Source: Eutreptiella sp. 'Long Island Sound 2002' (Eukaryota > Euglenozoa > Euglenophyceae > Eutreptiales > Eutreptiaceae). From it: a stretch of DNA of 64,000 bases. The notes below the pieces were generated by a model. That model worked only from the letters and a program-made list of their open reading frames with translations. It had not been told where the DNA came from and ran no database searches. Position 1 is the first letter of the stretch. The number at the start of each line of letters is the position of its first letter. The stretch is from assembly GCA_964036045.1 (NCBI GenBank), contig OZ038385.1:26992853-27056852 (forward strand), in the 5' to 3' direction. Both the position numbers and the translations under genes were made by a program. Below are positions 45,749 to 57,111 of this stretch, in pieces.

Positions 45749-46417
45749 GGGGGAATGTTTGCCCGGCGCGCGCCCGGCGTGCTACTTTTCTATTAACTAT
45801 CCCGACTTCAGCCCCAGATTTACCTTCTCATAGAGAAGCCCCCCAAGTAGACCACATTGCATTGCACACCTTCCCTGCAAAGCACGTTGCAAAATAAAGC
45901 AGGATCTGTGAATTCAACAACAACGAGTCCCTAACCCCAACTTGAGGGGCCACGCAACAAAGCGTGGATTGTGAGTCCCTAACCCCAACTCGAGGGGCCA
46001 GGCAAAAAGCGTGGATTGTGAGTCCCTAACCCCAACTCGAGGGGCCAGGCAAAAAGCGTGGATTGTGAGTCCCTAACCCCAACTCGAGGGGCCACGCAAC
46101 AAAGCGTGGATTCAAAGATTGTCCCGGTTTCCTCAATAGCACCGGAAGGTTGGGGCCCAAAAGAGGGCGGAAATGCTACGTCACCCCTGCATTCTCGGGG
46201 GTCCCCAACAAAGGGGACAAAATCAGAAGTCAAAACTTACGCTAGGGGTCACCATGATGCTCCTAGTATCTCAAAGTGTGGGTCTCTAGTACAGCCAGGC
46301 GCCCAAATAGCTGCACTGTGCTAAGTGCGCCCTCTCAGTGCATCCCCTAAAAGGCCACTAGAGGGGCACGGGTCCAAAAAGATGCCCGGCGCGCGCCCGG
46401 CGCGCTAACGTTCCCCC
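45749..46417 (-). mobile_element. GGGGG-ended element 2 (669 bp, TSD TCT)
   Basis: Begins gggggaatgtttgcccggcg and ends cgcgctaacgttccccc, with TCT on both sides (45746-45748, 46418-46420). Left end as in element 1. Near the right it also contains the element 3/4 right-end block (accatgatgctcctagtatc, then cgcccaaatagctgcact), so it is a mosaic of the two subfamilies. The centre holds 47-bp tandem repeats instead of the ORF of its relatives. Confidence 0.8.
45925..46113. repeat. 47-48-bp tandem repeat, 4 copies, inside element 2
   Basis: Units gagtccctaaccccaact, then cgaggggcca and aagcgtggattgt, start at 45925, 45973, 46020 and 46067. Confidence 0.95.
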
Positions 46418-46436
46418 TCTGCGCTGGCAGATTCAA

Positions 46437-48060
46437 TTTTGCTTTCTGTCAACTTGGAATGTTTGTCTGATTTGGGTTCTAACAGTGGGGAAGAAGCAGT
46501 CAACTCGGTGAACTCTGACACTGCATTGTAGCAGAGTTTTCAGAACTGCGGTGCTGGATGGCTGCTGAACAAGAGCACATTGCACAGGATACCCAGATTC
46601 TCATGCATGACTACAAAGGGAGAAAGCTGTGGCGAAATTTAGTTTGGGGTACACAATGTGCATGGAGAAAGCAAAGGTGGCTGTCAGGCAAATATTCATG
46701 TATCCTTAGAATCGGTGCGATTAATTACCCCCTTGCGCAAGCACGGCCGCGGTCCCAAAAGTCTGGTCAAAACGGCGAGTCGACGCCCACCCCGTGCTTA
46801 GACAAGGCCGTGCATGCGCGCGACACACGTGACAACAAAGGTGTGGGGGAGCCCTCAGATGGGGATGGCGAGGGGCTGCGAATGGGGAAGAGCACTTTAT
46901 CAAAAGCGGCATTGTGCTCAATCTCCTTCCCATTCCGCATGTACTTCAAATGGATGTAGTTGTCCCCATGACATGCTTTCTGTCAACTTGGAAAATTTTT
47001 GTCTGATTTCAGTTCTGGGAATTCATGTCCGATTTGGGTTCTAACAGTGGGGAAGAAGCAGTCAACTCGGTGAACTCCGACACTGGATCTACGATCTCTT
47101 GGGCTGCTACTGTAGCCGAGTTTTCAGAACTGCGGTGCTGGATGGCTGCTGAACAAGAGCACGTTGCACAGGATACCCAGATTTTCATGCATGACTGCAA
47201 ATGGACAAAGCTGTGGCGAAATTTAGTTTGGGGTAAATTTAGCTTGGGGTACACAACGTACATGGAGAAAGCAAAGGTGGCTGTCAGGCAAACACTCATG
47301 TATCCTTAGAATCAGTGCGATTAATTACCCCCCTGTGTGACATTCCGTCTGGTTGTTGCTCCTTTACGGGGCCCTGGACGGTCACCCGTTCTTCCCTTCG
47401 CTGTGGCGAAATTTAGTTTGGGGTAAATTTAGCTTGGGGTACACAACGTACATGGAGAAAGCAAAGGTGGCTGTCAGGCAAACACTCATGTATCCTTAGA
47501 ATCAGTGCGATTAATTACCCCCCTGTGTGACATTCCGTCTGGTTGTTGCTCCTTTACGGGGCCCTGGACGGTCACCCGTTCTTCCCTTCGCTGTGGCGAA
47601 ATTTAGTTTGGGGTAAATTTAGCTTGGGGTACACAACGTACATGGAGAAAGCAAAGGTGGCTGTCAGGCAAACACTCATGTATCCTTAGAATCGGTGCGA
47701 TTAATTCCCCCCCCCCCCCGCACCCCCCTTGCACAAGCACGGCCGCGGTCCCAAAAGTCTGGTCAAAACGGCGAGTCGACGCCCACCCCGTGCTTAGACA
47801 AGGCCGTGCATGCACGCCACACACGTGACAACAAAGGTGTGGGGGAGCCTTCAGATGGGGATGGCGAGGGGCTGCGAATGGGGAAGAGCACTTTATCAAA
47901 AGCGGCATTGTGCTCAATCTCCTTCCCATTCCGCATGTACTTCAAATGGATGTAGTTGTCCCCATGACAAGAGGGACCAAAAATATTGGCAGCCACATGT
48001 TCCCCAGTGCTCTGACCGTACGTGACAGCCATGCCGGGAATAACATTGTTAGCCATGGCT
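46437..48060. repeat. block of duplicated segments with 190-bp triplication
   Basis: A segment of about 290-350 bp (ttctgtcaacttgga, then gtctgattt, ggggaagaagcagtcaactc and gatggctgctgaacaagagc) occurs at 46437-46727 and 46978-47330. The following 190-bp unit (ctgtggcgaaatttagtttg onwards) begins near 47211, 47401 and 47591. A downstream segment (aagcacggccgcggtcccaa, then atggggatggcgagg) occurs at 46738-46975 and 47733-47970. The copies are almost identical, so the duplications are recent. Confidence 0.9.
47763..48056 (-). CDS. short ORF in duplicated block, possible SH3/Tudor-like fold
   Basis: ATG at 48056-48054 gives 97 codons: MANNVIPGMAVTYGQSTG, then HGDNYIHLKYMRNGKEIEHN, then a Ser/Pro tail. 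The pattern (an entry strand MAVTYG, a GD turn, then IHLKYMRNGKEIEH) resembles small beta-barrel modules and is comparable in layout to the ORF of element 3 (LSLGDRMFYTRSNGV, then GDGLIHLEYYQDA). The N-terminal half is missing from the second copy at 46.7-46.95 kb. Element-borne coding fragment; function unknown. Confidence 0.3.
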   Translation of the reverse strand: MANNVIPGMAVTYGQSTGEHVAANIFGPSCHGDNYIHLKYMRNGKEIEHNAAFDKVLFPIRSPSPSPSEGSPTPLLSRVWRACTALSKHGVGVDSPF

Positions 48061-50290
48061 GAAAATCACAGCAGAACCAACAGCATGGGATTGCAATGTG
48101 CGGTACAATGTTGTTATGAACACAATGTACTGTCACAAACATGACTCAGCCCCTCTCTCCCTGTACAAACACTCTACAAACACCCAATCCTCCATTCTGG
48201 ACCACAAAAACAGCGGTCCCAAAATTTCCTGAAAACAGCGGTTCAACGCCCAGCCTGTGCTTAGACAAGGCCGTGCATGCACAAGGGGGGGGGAGGGTAT
48301 GTACCAATCCTTGAAACTTGGCGATTAATTGTGTCCCAAATCTCTGGACAAAATTAATGTTTAAGAAATTAAGAAACCAAGAAATTCTGGCATATCTATT
48401 TTCAACCCCATTGGTATGCGTAGGTTCCAAAAAATTACAGTCCCTGCAGGAGGGGGGGCTTAGGGAAGACCAGCATCTCTGCACCACCTCTACGTGACAC
48501 AGGGGGTAGCAAGATCCACAGGGAACGTGGCTTAGACAGGGGGGGGGGAGTGAAATACGTGCAACAACACCCATAGATAGAAACAGTGCATGGAATGGTG
48601 CACTGCCGAACGCAACGTGCACATTTTCCCTCAATGCAGTTGGCAGAAGAAAGGCCTGCTACAGACAAGCGAGATCATCCCCAGCGCTGCATAACAAACA
48701 CACTGGTGTCCTTTTCATGACACGCTGTCAATGTAGTGCAGACGATGGAGGTGCGGAGGGGGGCTGCAAGAGACACTCAGCCATCTGACACTGATGGACA
48801 ACACTCTGCCGTTCAAGGACTGTGGGGAAGCATCTGCACAGTCTATCTTGTGCTACTGATCATGAACGAACGATGGAGCAGTACTCGCATATGTGCGTCG
48901 GCGACGGTGGAAAATGACTTCCGCCTGATCATCAACCGACTGTGGGGCAGTACCTGCAGCCGTGTGTGCAATAAGTGGGGGAACCCACCTTCAAATCCCA
49001 AACACTGCCATCGTGCAGCCGTTTGGGAGGAAGGAGCATGTGAACCATCGGGTGACACAAAGGACACAAAGGCGGTGCCTGATTTGAGCCGTGCACCACC
49101 AGCCCCTGAGCCCCACAGCACCACCTCCGCTCTGACAACATCGGGAGCTCCACCTCAGGGGTGGGGGCGCTGCAGCAGTTTCCTTCTTGAACGGTGTCAC
49201 AAAATCGCAGCCACACAACTCAGCGCAGGGGGGTCCTTAAGAGAGGAAAAAATTCCTGAATGGCAGTTTTGCAAAAACACCGTGTGTAGCTCATACGTTG
49301 GTGGCGATTGGCGGTTGTCGGTTGGTGGCGATTGGCGGTTGGCGGTTGGCGACTGGCGGTTGGTGGCGGTTGGTGGTGGTTGGCGGCGGTTGGTGGTTGG
49401 TAATTGGTGATTGGTGGCGGTTTGGTTGGCGGTTGGTGGTCCCTTGGGATGCTTCTTAAGGGCGGTCCTTCACAGAAAAAAATTCTACTTCCTAAAGGAC
49501 CCCCCTGCCTCAGCGCACTAGCACATGCCACAAGGCTGGCTAGGCACATTTGAACACGCAGTTTGTGAAAGTATGCTTCTGTCCTTGGTATGAGTGTGGG
49601 GGAGCACATGCATGCAATGACTCTGGAAAAGCACCCCCCCCCTTGCACAAGCACAGTCAGGAAAACAATGGTCAGAAGGGGTCCTGTGCTTAGACAGGCC
49701 TGTGCTTGCAAGCGATGCGCAGTACCACCCTTGTGTTGGAGACGCCTCTGAAGGTGCTGGAGAAGGGCTGCCGTCCGTCGAAACGAACAGCATTGGGTTG
49801 CAGTTGCAAGCAGAATGTTGATATGAGCAGGAGGAACTGCCACAAGCATGATCCAGCCCCCTTTTCCCTCTACAATCGGAGCAAAACCAATTCACGTTGC
49901 ATTTCTGACCACAAAAACCGTGGTCAGAAAAAAACAGGAAAACGACGATCAGACGGGTCCCGTGCTTGGACAAGCCAGTGCTTGCGCAAGGTGGGGGGGA
50001 GGGGGGGGGTTCATGCATCTATTGTGGCACATTGGGCTGACGACTCAAAACCACACACATCCGAACTCGCCGAGGTTTTTTTTCGATCTGCCAAACCTTG
50101 CGTACAAGGCAGCCATGGGGACTGTCCGGGATCAGGGCTCAGTGCAGACATACGAGTTCACACAATGCGAATGTATCCCCTTTCACATCGGAAACGAGCG
50201 ATGTGTCGTGCGACACCTGTTGGGGATAGAATAACGTTCAAAGTTGAAAGTTGGTCATAAGGCTGGGGATCCGCTCACCGAACTGGGCAG
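48061..50290. other. no supported gene; D-type repeat pieces
   Basis: Near-copies of tttctgaccacaaaaaccg, then tggtcagaaaa with gtgcttrgacaaggcc(g)tgc lie near 48190-48290 and 49885-49990, with a similar piece at 43590-43690 and another at 49640-49710. They look like ends of a further short element with a TGGTCAGAAA hairpin. A 224-codon plus frame (48736-49410) has no recognised motif and runs into a minisatellite. Confidence 0.4.
49290..49445. repeat. GGCGGTTGGT minisatellite
   Basis: More than a dozen diverged ggcgattggcggttggtggc-type units. Unstable simple sequence. Confidence 0.9.
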
Positions 50291-50454
50291 AAAAAATCAA
50301 GAGGCCAAATGAGCACCGAATGCATCCCCACCATCATACCCACCTGCAAGAAGAACAACCACACACACTGAACACACACTGAAAGTTGCAGAAGCAGTGC
50401 CTTGTTCAGTTGGAACAAGCTGCGGCTTGCGCGCATCACTGAGGGTATGAGCAG

Positions 50455-50690
50455 CAAGATAGCACCGCTTTCAATCTCCCCCCTTTTGTCAGGCCGGTTA
50501 CCCCCAAAGAGGGGGGGGGGGATTGCACCACAAAACTGTACCATAGTATCACAGTGTAAATCAGCTTCGGCGCCTTTGGCGTCTTGTAAAAAATCTCTTT
50601 GGCGCTTAGTATTTCCTATGCTTTTTGGGCCAAGTGATGGTTCCCCCCCAGGGGGGGGGGGTTGCAAGGGGGGGGAGATGGCAAAGGGGT
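50455..50690 (+). mobile_element. short poly-C/poly-G repeat C, second copy
   Basis: Same order of blocks as 26510-26770, including gtaccatagtatcacagtgt and cagcttcggcgcctttggcg, ending in cccccccagggggggggg and ttgcaagggg. Confidence 0.75.
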
Positions 50691-50699
50691 GGTAGCAAA

Positions 50700-52500
50700 G
50701 ACTGCTGCCTGAAAACACTGATGTCCGCCATCTTCTCTCAACTGCGTCTTGGCACCATCGCATGGATGTTTCAATCGAATGTGTTTGTTTCTGTTTGGGG
50801 CACTGGAAAATGTCTTATTGTGTACTATGTGAAAGGGATTCATCTTCAATGTGACCCTTGCCCTGTGCTTCTGGTTACGAATGTTTTTGCTGTTGTGGTT
50901 GTTGTTGTTCATGATAAATGTTGGTCCAGCTGAAAGCTGGAGCCTTTTCCATTGCACTGTCTGTGAAATGCAGAGGCCATCCCTTGCTTGAAGCACAGAG
51001 GGAAAGAGCACAGGGCAATAACGAAACAAAAAAAGAAACGGGAGCACATATATGTGATAACAGGGCACAACCAGCGTGGGTGAAGGGCCTGGCGAATCCC
51101 TCCTCAGGACATTAGACTCCAGGCTGCAGGAGAGACTTTACAGGACTTTCCATTGCCAAACTGTAAAAAATAATTCACTCGATCCCATGACATGTGGCCT
51201 AGCCTCAAGTGAAACCCCCACTATCCGAAACCGCTAACTCACGTCAACAGGGACCTACATCTCACGCCATGGGTTCAAATGGCGGCAATCTATGGTGCCC
51301 CTTGCGATTACTATAAATATGTATGGGTGTTCTGCGTGCTTTGCAAAACATGGAATTTTTTTTGCTTTTTGTGTGCTGCGCTGTGGAAACATCCAAATAC
51401 CCTCCCTCCATAAAGCAGGCCGGCGATATGGAGGTGATGGCTGCGCCGAACCCTTGAGCACACAAAGCATGCCACAGCCCAATACCCGTGATCAGCTACG
51501 CAATAAGTCACCGCCATAGAAGCCCTCCTTGTATTTTGTATTTGCATTTACATCGTGGGCATACTCAAGCTCGGGATGCCACTGCCTTCGATGGCTGCTT
51601 TGCCGCAGTCTTCGAGTGTGCTGCTGCTTGCACCCCTGCGCCCTATCGGCCCAGAGGACAATGAGAAGCTGGCGCCATGGGTAGTGTCAGAAGTGTCAGA
51701 AGGAGGAATCCAACCGGTGCAGTAGTGCCCTTCATAATGCGCTTGGGCGGTGCATACCCTCCCCAAACTCCATCAGGGTGGCTTCTGATGACTTGCGGTG
51801 CAGTTTGCCTCCAGCACGAAAGACATACATATGGACAGTAGTCAGTCAGTTCAGTGGAACTGCATCTGTTTTTTTTGGCTGATGTAATAAACTTAGGACC
51901 CTCCCTCACACCAGGGGGGTCCTGGTTTCTGACAAGGGGGGAAAGCAGCACGGTCCTGAACACAGCATTTGTACATGTTACTTGCCTCAGCACTCCTTCG
52001 GCCTTCAGAGCCCTGGGACCAGATAGGACTGCAAACAGGTTGCCACCAGAGCCCAGAAAAACGGGGGGAAATGGAGGAAAACAAGGGAAAGCGGGGAAAA
52101 CGCGGGTAAATGGGGAGATGTAGTATTGTCAGCAGAAAACGAAGAACATCATGGGAAAAATGGGGGGATTGGGGGGACCTCGGCTCAGCGAATTTACGGT
52201 GATTGCAGTGGGTTCACATTTTCCCCGTTTTTCCGTCGGTGAAGTGGTGGTGAGCACTTTTTCAATAAGGCCACAATTGGGAGGACATTTTCCTGGGAAA
52301 AACGGGGAATGGGGATGCGGAAAAATGAGGGGAAACTGAGGATTTCACCCATTTCCCCCTCGCTTTCTCCGGGAAAGAGGGGAAGCAGGTTTGCACGTTG
52401 TAGCAGGCTTTCCACATCCACGGAGTGTGTGGCTGGGTGCGCAAACGAGGGAAGGAAGGGACGGCGAGAAGGAGGAAAGGATGCAGGGAGGGAGGGAAGG
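50700..52500. other. intergenic downstream of the MAPKKK-like gene
   Basis: No exon supported. At 52040-52400 the plus strand is rich in GGGGAAA and CGGGGAAAA words with some inverse CCCCGTTTTTCC words, just beyond the kinase stop codon; probably 3' flank. Confidence 0.45.
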
Positions 52501-52503
52501 ACT

Positions 52504-54012
52504 TTATGCGGAGTGCTGTCTTAGCACCTGCGAGACACTCTTTTGGGCGTCCTGGGCCTGGCTGTGCAGATACCCAAGCTGCTCAGTCACATGAAGCTGC
52601 CCGGGAACAGACATCATAGACATGGATTGCTGGAAGCCGAAGCTCGATATGCTCGGCAAGTTGTGAAATGACGGCTCGTCAAAAGCATCGAATCGGGTGG
52701 CGCGATGCGTCAGCCGTGGCGACAGCAACCGAGAGGTCGTTCCCTGTGCCGATGAACCGGCCATTATGTGTATCTGTGGCTCGGGATCCTGCTCCAATGT
52801 TGGCGCGTGACAACATGACAAATTGCTGGAGTAACTCGGGGAACCGTCCACCTGCTGAGCCATGCATTTGAGCTCTTCCATCCCTGTTGTGTGGTAATCT
52901 GGGCTGGTGGCCCGCGGTGAAAAGGACCGTAGAGAACGCGTCGTCATCTGAACGTCCTTGGCCTTGCTCTGCAGGAATTCCAGCTGCCTGGTGTCACCAA
53001 TCCTGTTTGCTGTCGCTGACCTGGTCCGCGGGGTTACTAGTGACGATGTTGACGCCATTCTGTACTCACCCAGCATCCCGGTAAGCGTGGCCGAGCGCTG
53101 CAATGGGGGGCGTCCGGGATTGCGGGCCCCCCGGGCCGAGGAGGACCGCATGAGGCCTGTCGAGCTCAATCGCATGAGGCCTGTCGAGCTCGATCGCCCG
53201 GCTGCGGTGGGGCTCACGTGCACGGAACCCACCGACGGTCGCCAGTCGGCCGCTACAGGCGACGTCGCAGATGAATCAACGGACGAGGATGGGCCCGTGC
53301 GAGACCACCGCGGGGTGGATGGCCCACTTGATGAATGATTCGATGGGTCATCGCAGAGCCACTCCATGTCCAGCAGCGCGGTGCAAGAAGGCCGCTGCGT
53401 GGCATCCAACTGAAGGCAGCACTGTATGAAATCTCGCATGGGTTCTGACAGGCTGTCAGGGATGTTTGGAGGCTCCACGCATGTGGCGATGTGGAAGAAT
53501 GCGGGCACGGGGTGCTCAAACAGCCGCTCGCTCCAGGGGGCCTCGTTCATGACCATTTGCAGTACAGTGCATCCCATACTCCAGATGTCGCAGGGCCACT
53601 CGCAGGCTTCCTGGCGGCACACCTCCGGCGCCATCCACAACACTGTACCCATAGCAAGGCCCATCCCCAGGCCCTCACTGAGGTGGGTGCAATACGAGCA
53701 CCCGAAGTCCGTCAGCTTCACGTCCCCTTTGTCGGAGATGAGGATGTTTGCCCCTTTGATGTCACGGTGTACGATGTCCTCGCCGTGCAGGTACTGCAGC
53801 CCAAGCAGCGCCTGCCGCACATACAGCTTGACCACCTCCTCCTCAAGAGCACCGAATTGAGACAGCAGCATTGCGATGGAGCCGCCAGGCACGTACTCTA
53901 ATAAGATTGTGAAGCGCTCCGCACGATCACTTCCAAGGTACTGCACGATGTTGGGGTGGCTCAGGGAGCGCAGCAGGAGAACCTCTGCCTCCATAGCTCT
54001 GATATCCTTCTC
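52504..54012 (-). CDS. MAPKKK-like protein kinase, catalytic and C-terminal exon
   Basis: The exon begins after the acceptor tttgtgtgtccag (54020-54013) with EKDIRAMEAEVLLLRSLSHP, the alpha-C helix with its Glu, followed by NIVQYLG. Gatekeeper and hinge region ILLEYVPGGSIAMLL, catalytic loop HRDIKGANIL (about residue 82), DFG (about 102) and GTVLWMAPEV (128-130) are all intact, as is DIWSMGCTVLQMV. This is the MEKK/ANP type of MAP kinase kinase kinase, a cytosolic Ser/Thr kinase activating MAPKKs. About 240 residues of Ser-rich tail follow (SSTGLMRLSSTGLMRSSSA, an RSATANRIG block, SLRSFSPRATSPD) with no further domain; stop TAA 52506-52504. Phase 0 start joins in frame to exon 62381-62151. 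HRDIKGAN supports MAPKKK over other STE families. Confidence in the kinase call is very high. Confidence 0.93.
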   Translation of the reverse strand, partial: EKDIRAMEAEVLLLRSLSHPNIVQYLGSDRAERFTILLEYVPGGSIAMLLSQFGALEEEVVKLYVRQALLGLQYLHGEDIVHRDIKGANILISDKGDVKLTDFGCSYCTHLSEGLGMGLAMGTVLWMAPEVCRQEACEWPCDIWSMGCTVLQMVMNEAPWSERLFEHPVPAFFHIATCVEPPNIPDSLSEPMRDFIQCCLQLDATQRPSCTALLDMEWLCDDPSNHSSSGPSTPRWSRTGPSSSVDSSATSPVAADWRPSVGSVHVSPTAAGRSSSTGLMRLSSTGLMRSSSARGARNPGRPPLQRSATLTGMLGEYRMASTSSLVTPRTRSATANRIGDTRQLEFLQSKAKDVQMTTRSLRSFSPRATSPDYHTTGMEELKCMAQQVDGSPSYSSNLSCCHAPTLEQDPEPQIHIMAGSSAQGTTSRLLSPRLTHRATRFDAFDEPSFHNLPSISSFGFQQSMSMMSVPGQLHVTEQLGYLHSQAQDAQKSVSQVLRQHSA

Positions 54013-54149
54013 CTGGACACACAAAGAACAAAGCGTAAGGAGTGCAAAGAGGGAGGGTGGGTTGTCAGGCAGGAGGGAGAGAAGAGCCTCAAACCCGATC
54101 TGAGAGCTGCTGCAGCAGCAGGAGTGGTGGTTGGTGTCTCCTAGATCCG

Positions 54150-54850
54150 ACAGCGGGAAAGAAGAGGGTGGGAGGGTGGGAGTAAGAGAGAGAGGGGCGG
54201 GCACAGAGGCAGATAAACAGAAAAAAGACAAGCCAACAAACAAACAGAAATAGACAAACAAACTAACACAGGTAGACAGGTAGGCAAATAGATAGATGGT
54301 ATGGGTATGATCGGCTGCCTCCAAGGTTATGAGGATGTGCAACCAAGCACACACCTCAGCAGTTGGGGACACCTGTTCATTAGCAACCAAGGAAGGGATA
54401 GGGGAAGGAGGGCAGGTGTACTAGCACCGCGTATTCAAGGCTGAGCTAAACGGGCGTCACAGACGTTTGACCCCTGACCCCCAAAGGGATGTTTTTTTTT
54501 TAAAAAAAAAACCCAGTTTTTTACCCAAAATGTTGTTTTACTACAACACTAAGACCTGAAATGCATTTTTAAGGGCAATTCAAGGGTTCTTGGACGGTGT
54601 CACTCAACAGCTCAACCAATCAACAACAGAAAACAAAACACTGTTTTGCAGATTGGTTGCTCCGGCCTTGTGACCCGAAGTGGCGTGTTCTCACCGTTTG
54701 CAATAGTTGGTTTGGAGTGTGCTTGTAGTTGTTGTGTGTTTACGAGGGAGGCGAAATGGATGGAGGGGCGGAGGGGGGGTGGGGGAGAGGGTGGGAGGGT
54801 GGGAGTAAGAGAGGGAGGAATGGGCACACAGAAGGACAGACAGAGTTGGC
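54150..54850. repeat. GGGAGGGTGGGAG and CAAACAAAC-type simple repeats
   Basis: gggagggtgggagtaagaga occurs near 54168 and again near 54793 in direct orientation. The segment 54268-54330 recurs inverted near 55147-55205 (gccgatcacacccataccat). Confidence 0.65.
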
Positions 54851-55959
54851 ATTAAGCTGCTAGAAGCACCCCGCCACACTTTGTGGTGAATCTAATGAGT
54901 GTTATTATGCTGAGTGACCCACACAAGCTTGTGGGGACACAACTGTCTATTAGATACAACACATGGCACATGTATTGAGGAAATGGAATTCACAGAGTTT
55001 GTCTTAGGTTGTGTGCTCTATTGGGAAGGGTTTGGGGTTGATTCTGGTGTGCTTGGCGCGGTAATGCTGGAGCTAAAGGCAGGATGCTCGGGAAAAAGGT
55101 AGTGCAATGGGCAAATGCCACCGTGCAAACGCTCCCTCTCATACCCCTTAAGGCTGCCGATCACACCCATACCATCTGTCTATCTGTGTGCTTGCCTGGT
55201 TGTCGGTGTGCCTATCCCCGGCATCATATTATGTGGCAGCTGAGTTGCTTGTGTCAGCATTCCTTCAAACATGAGGGGGAACCTATTCCCATGGTCCTGA
55301 AGGGGGTTACAGTACCGAATACAAACTTGTGCAAAATGGAGAGGAACTATATGGGGCTGTTAATCTCAATAGCACTGGAAGGAATGAACACATTCAAAAG
55401 TGGCTACATGTCCCCTACCGTCTCGGGGTCTCCAAATCGGAGAGGGAGCACAGTGGTTGCTTAGTGTCGTGTGGGTTGGGGGCATTTTGGCCTAAAAGAT
55501 GCCCTAACATTCCTTGAGGTGGTGGGTAGAAGGAGGGACAGGTGGTGGTGGTGGTAGAGGGGGTGGAGGGGGTATGTATATACAGGCAGCCAGGGTGTTT
55601 GTTAGGTGGGTTTGCCCAAGGACTGCTGGGGCTCAATCATGGTCGGTCACAGATACTGGATGCCCCCGCCCAGGCAATTCCAGCCAATGTTCCAGGTGTT
55701 GTCCACAATCAACTGCTATGCTACATCCAGTCGTTAAGACACAGCCTGATATGTACACGAGCATCCGACATGCCGCTTCCTGGAAGCGGGTGCACACTGG
55801 GAGCAGGCGGCAGCTGCCAAGCCTGATAGCATAACATATAACCTTCGTGTGCCAGCGCCAAACACATAGGGCACCTGTCGTGTCAGAACAAATAGGGCAT
55901 CACAATGAACAAAACCAAGTATGGTGCCCAGCGTCACAACAACCCAAAAGCAAAGTGCC

Positions 55960-57111
55960 CTAGGAAAAACCCCGTTCACTGCATGAGGTCGAGGGGCTCC
56001 GATTCCCGTCCCCGTTGTATGCGGTGTCAGGCGCCGGTGGGGGGGTTTGGGTCTCTGTGGATCCGTGCTCGCTGCAGGACGTTGAAGGGCTGCGCCTCCC
56101 CCCCCTTGTATGTGTGATCCTGTCACAAAATGGGGTTGTGGGGGTCCCCGGCCCTTCCGAGTGATTGGTGACTGTGGGGACACTTGACAGGTGGCTGTGC
56201 GTAGACTCCTCGCTCCTCGGGCTGTCTGGCATCTCAACTAAACCCACTTGCAGCCACACATCACTCTCACGCCCCTGATCCGAAGGGACATCCGGGGTTT
56301 CCTCTCTTGGTCCTGGTGAAGCAATACACTGCTCAAAATTCAGTACGATTGGGCGCGGGGGGGACACACCCCGGGGGGGGGGACTCCGAGCCGCTACCTG
56401 GCGTGCCCGTTTGGCGCGTTGCCCTGCCGCTTGGACCCTAGGGGTCTTCCGAGCTGGGTACAGGGGGTTGCTGAGTCTACCATTGTTAGCCAGGGTGTCG
56501 GCCTGCTCGTTACCTTCCACATTCACGTGGGAGGGAACTTTCACCCACAGAATATCTTGAAAAGTGGAATCCAAAAGCTGCAGTAGCTCTTTCCAGAGAG
56601 GGATATTTGACACAGGTCCCGCCGATCCCACCCAACCTCTCGCCTGCCACCGGCGCGCCGCTCCCTGCGCCCCTTTAAGGACATACTCAGAATCCGTGCA
56701 GATGGCAATCTTAGGCTCATCGGCATGCAGCCGTAGGGCCTGCAGTGCCGCTAGGAGTTCTGCCGTGTTAATAGTTTGTTTCATGTGCAGCGGCACTGGG
56801 GCAGACAGCGAAACTGGGAGGGTTGAAAAGACCCCATAGCCCCCCACATAACCAAGCCCCTCGAAGCGCTCTGATGAGCCATCTGTAAAGACCAACATAT
56901 ATCCCTGGTCTTCAAGGCTGTCAAGGTGTGCAATCAGTTTGTGTAGTGAGCGCATCTTGCGTTCGAGTCTGCGTTTGGCACGCAGCTGTGCTTTGGTGGG
57001 GGGCGGTGTGGGGGGGGGTGGGCTCAAGCTGCGGTCTGTCCGCTGAATCCCCCCGCCGAAGAGACATGAGCAGATCCAAGAAGGCGGACAATTGTTCTGG
57101 GCGGATTCCAT
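55960..57111 (-). pseudogene. LINE RNase H region
   Basis: The minus frame begins with a basic linker (KAQLRAKRRLERKMRSL) and has RNase H type I motifs: LVFTDGSSERFEG (first Asp), NTAELLAALQAL (Glu), IAICTDSEYVL (second Asp) and VKVPSHVNVEGNEQADTLAN (His and last Asp). All four acidic positions are present. It degrades the RNA strand during target-primed insertion. The C-terminal 130 residues are Pro/Ser-rich, with a repeated RSPSTSCSE motif. The ATG at 57111 is probably not a true start: it is in another frame from, and overlaps by 190 bases, the zf-RVT frame, and the natural join is at a C-rich tract near 57000-57017. Confidence 0.8.

Noticed and set aside
48736-49410. 224-codon plus-strand open frame
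   Set aside because: No recognised motif; it ends in a GGCGGTTGGT minisatellite that inflates the open frame.
54013-54390. Extension of the kinase ORF upstream to 54390
   Set aside because: The extension is hydrophobic simple-sequence read-through. A clear acceptor at 54013 and the matching exon at 62.2 kb explain the N-terminus better.
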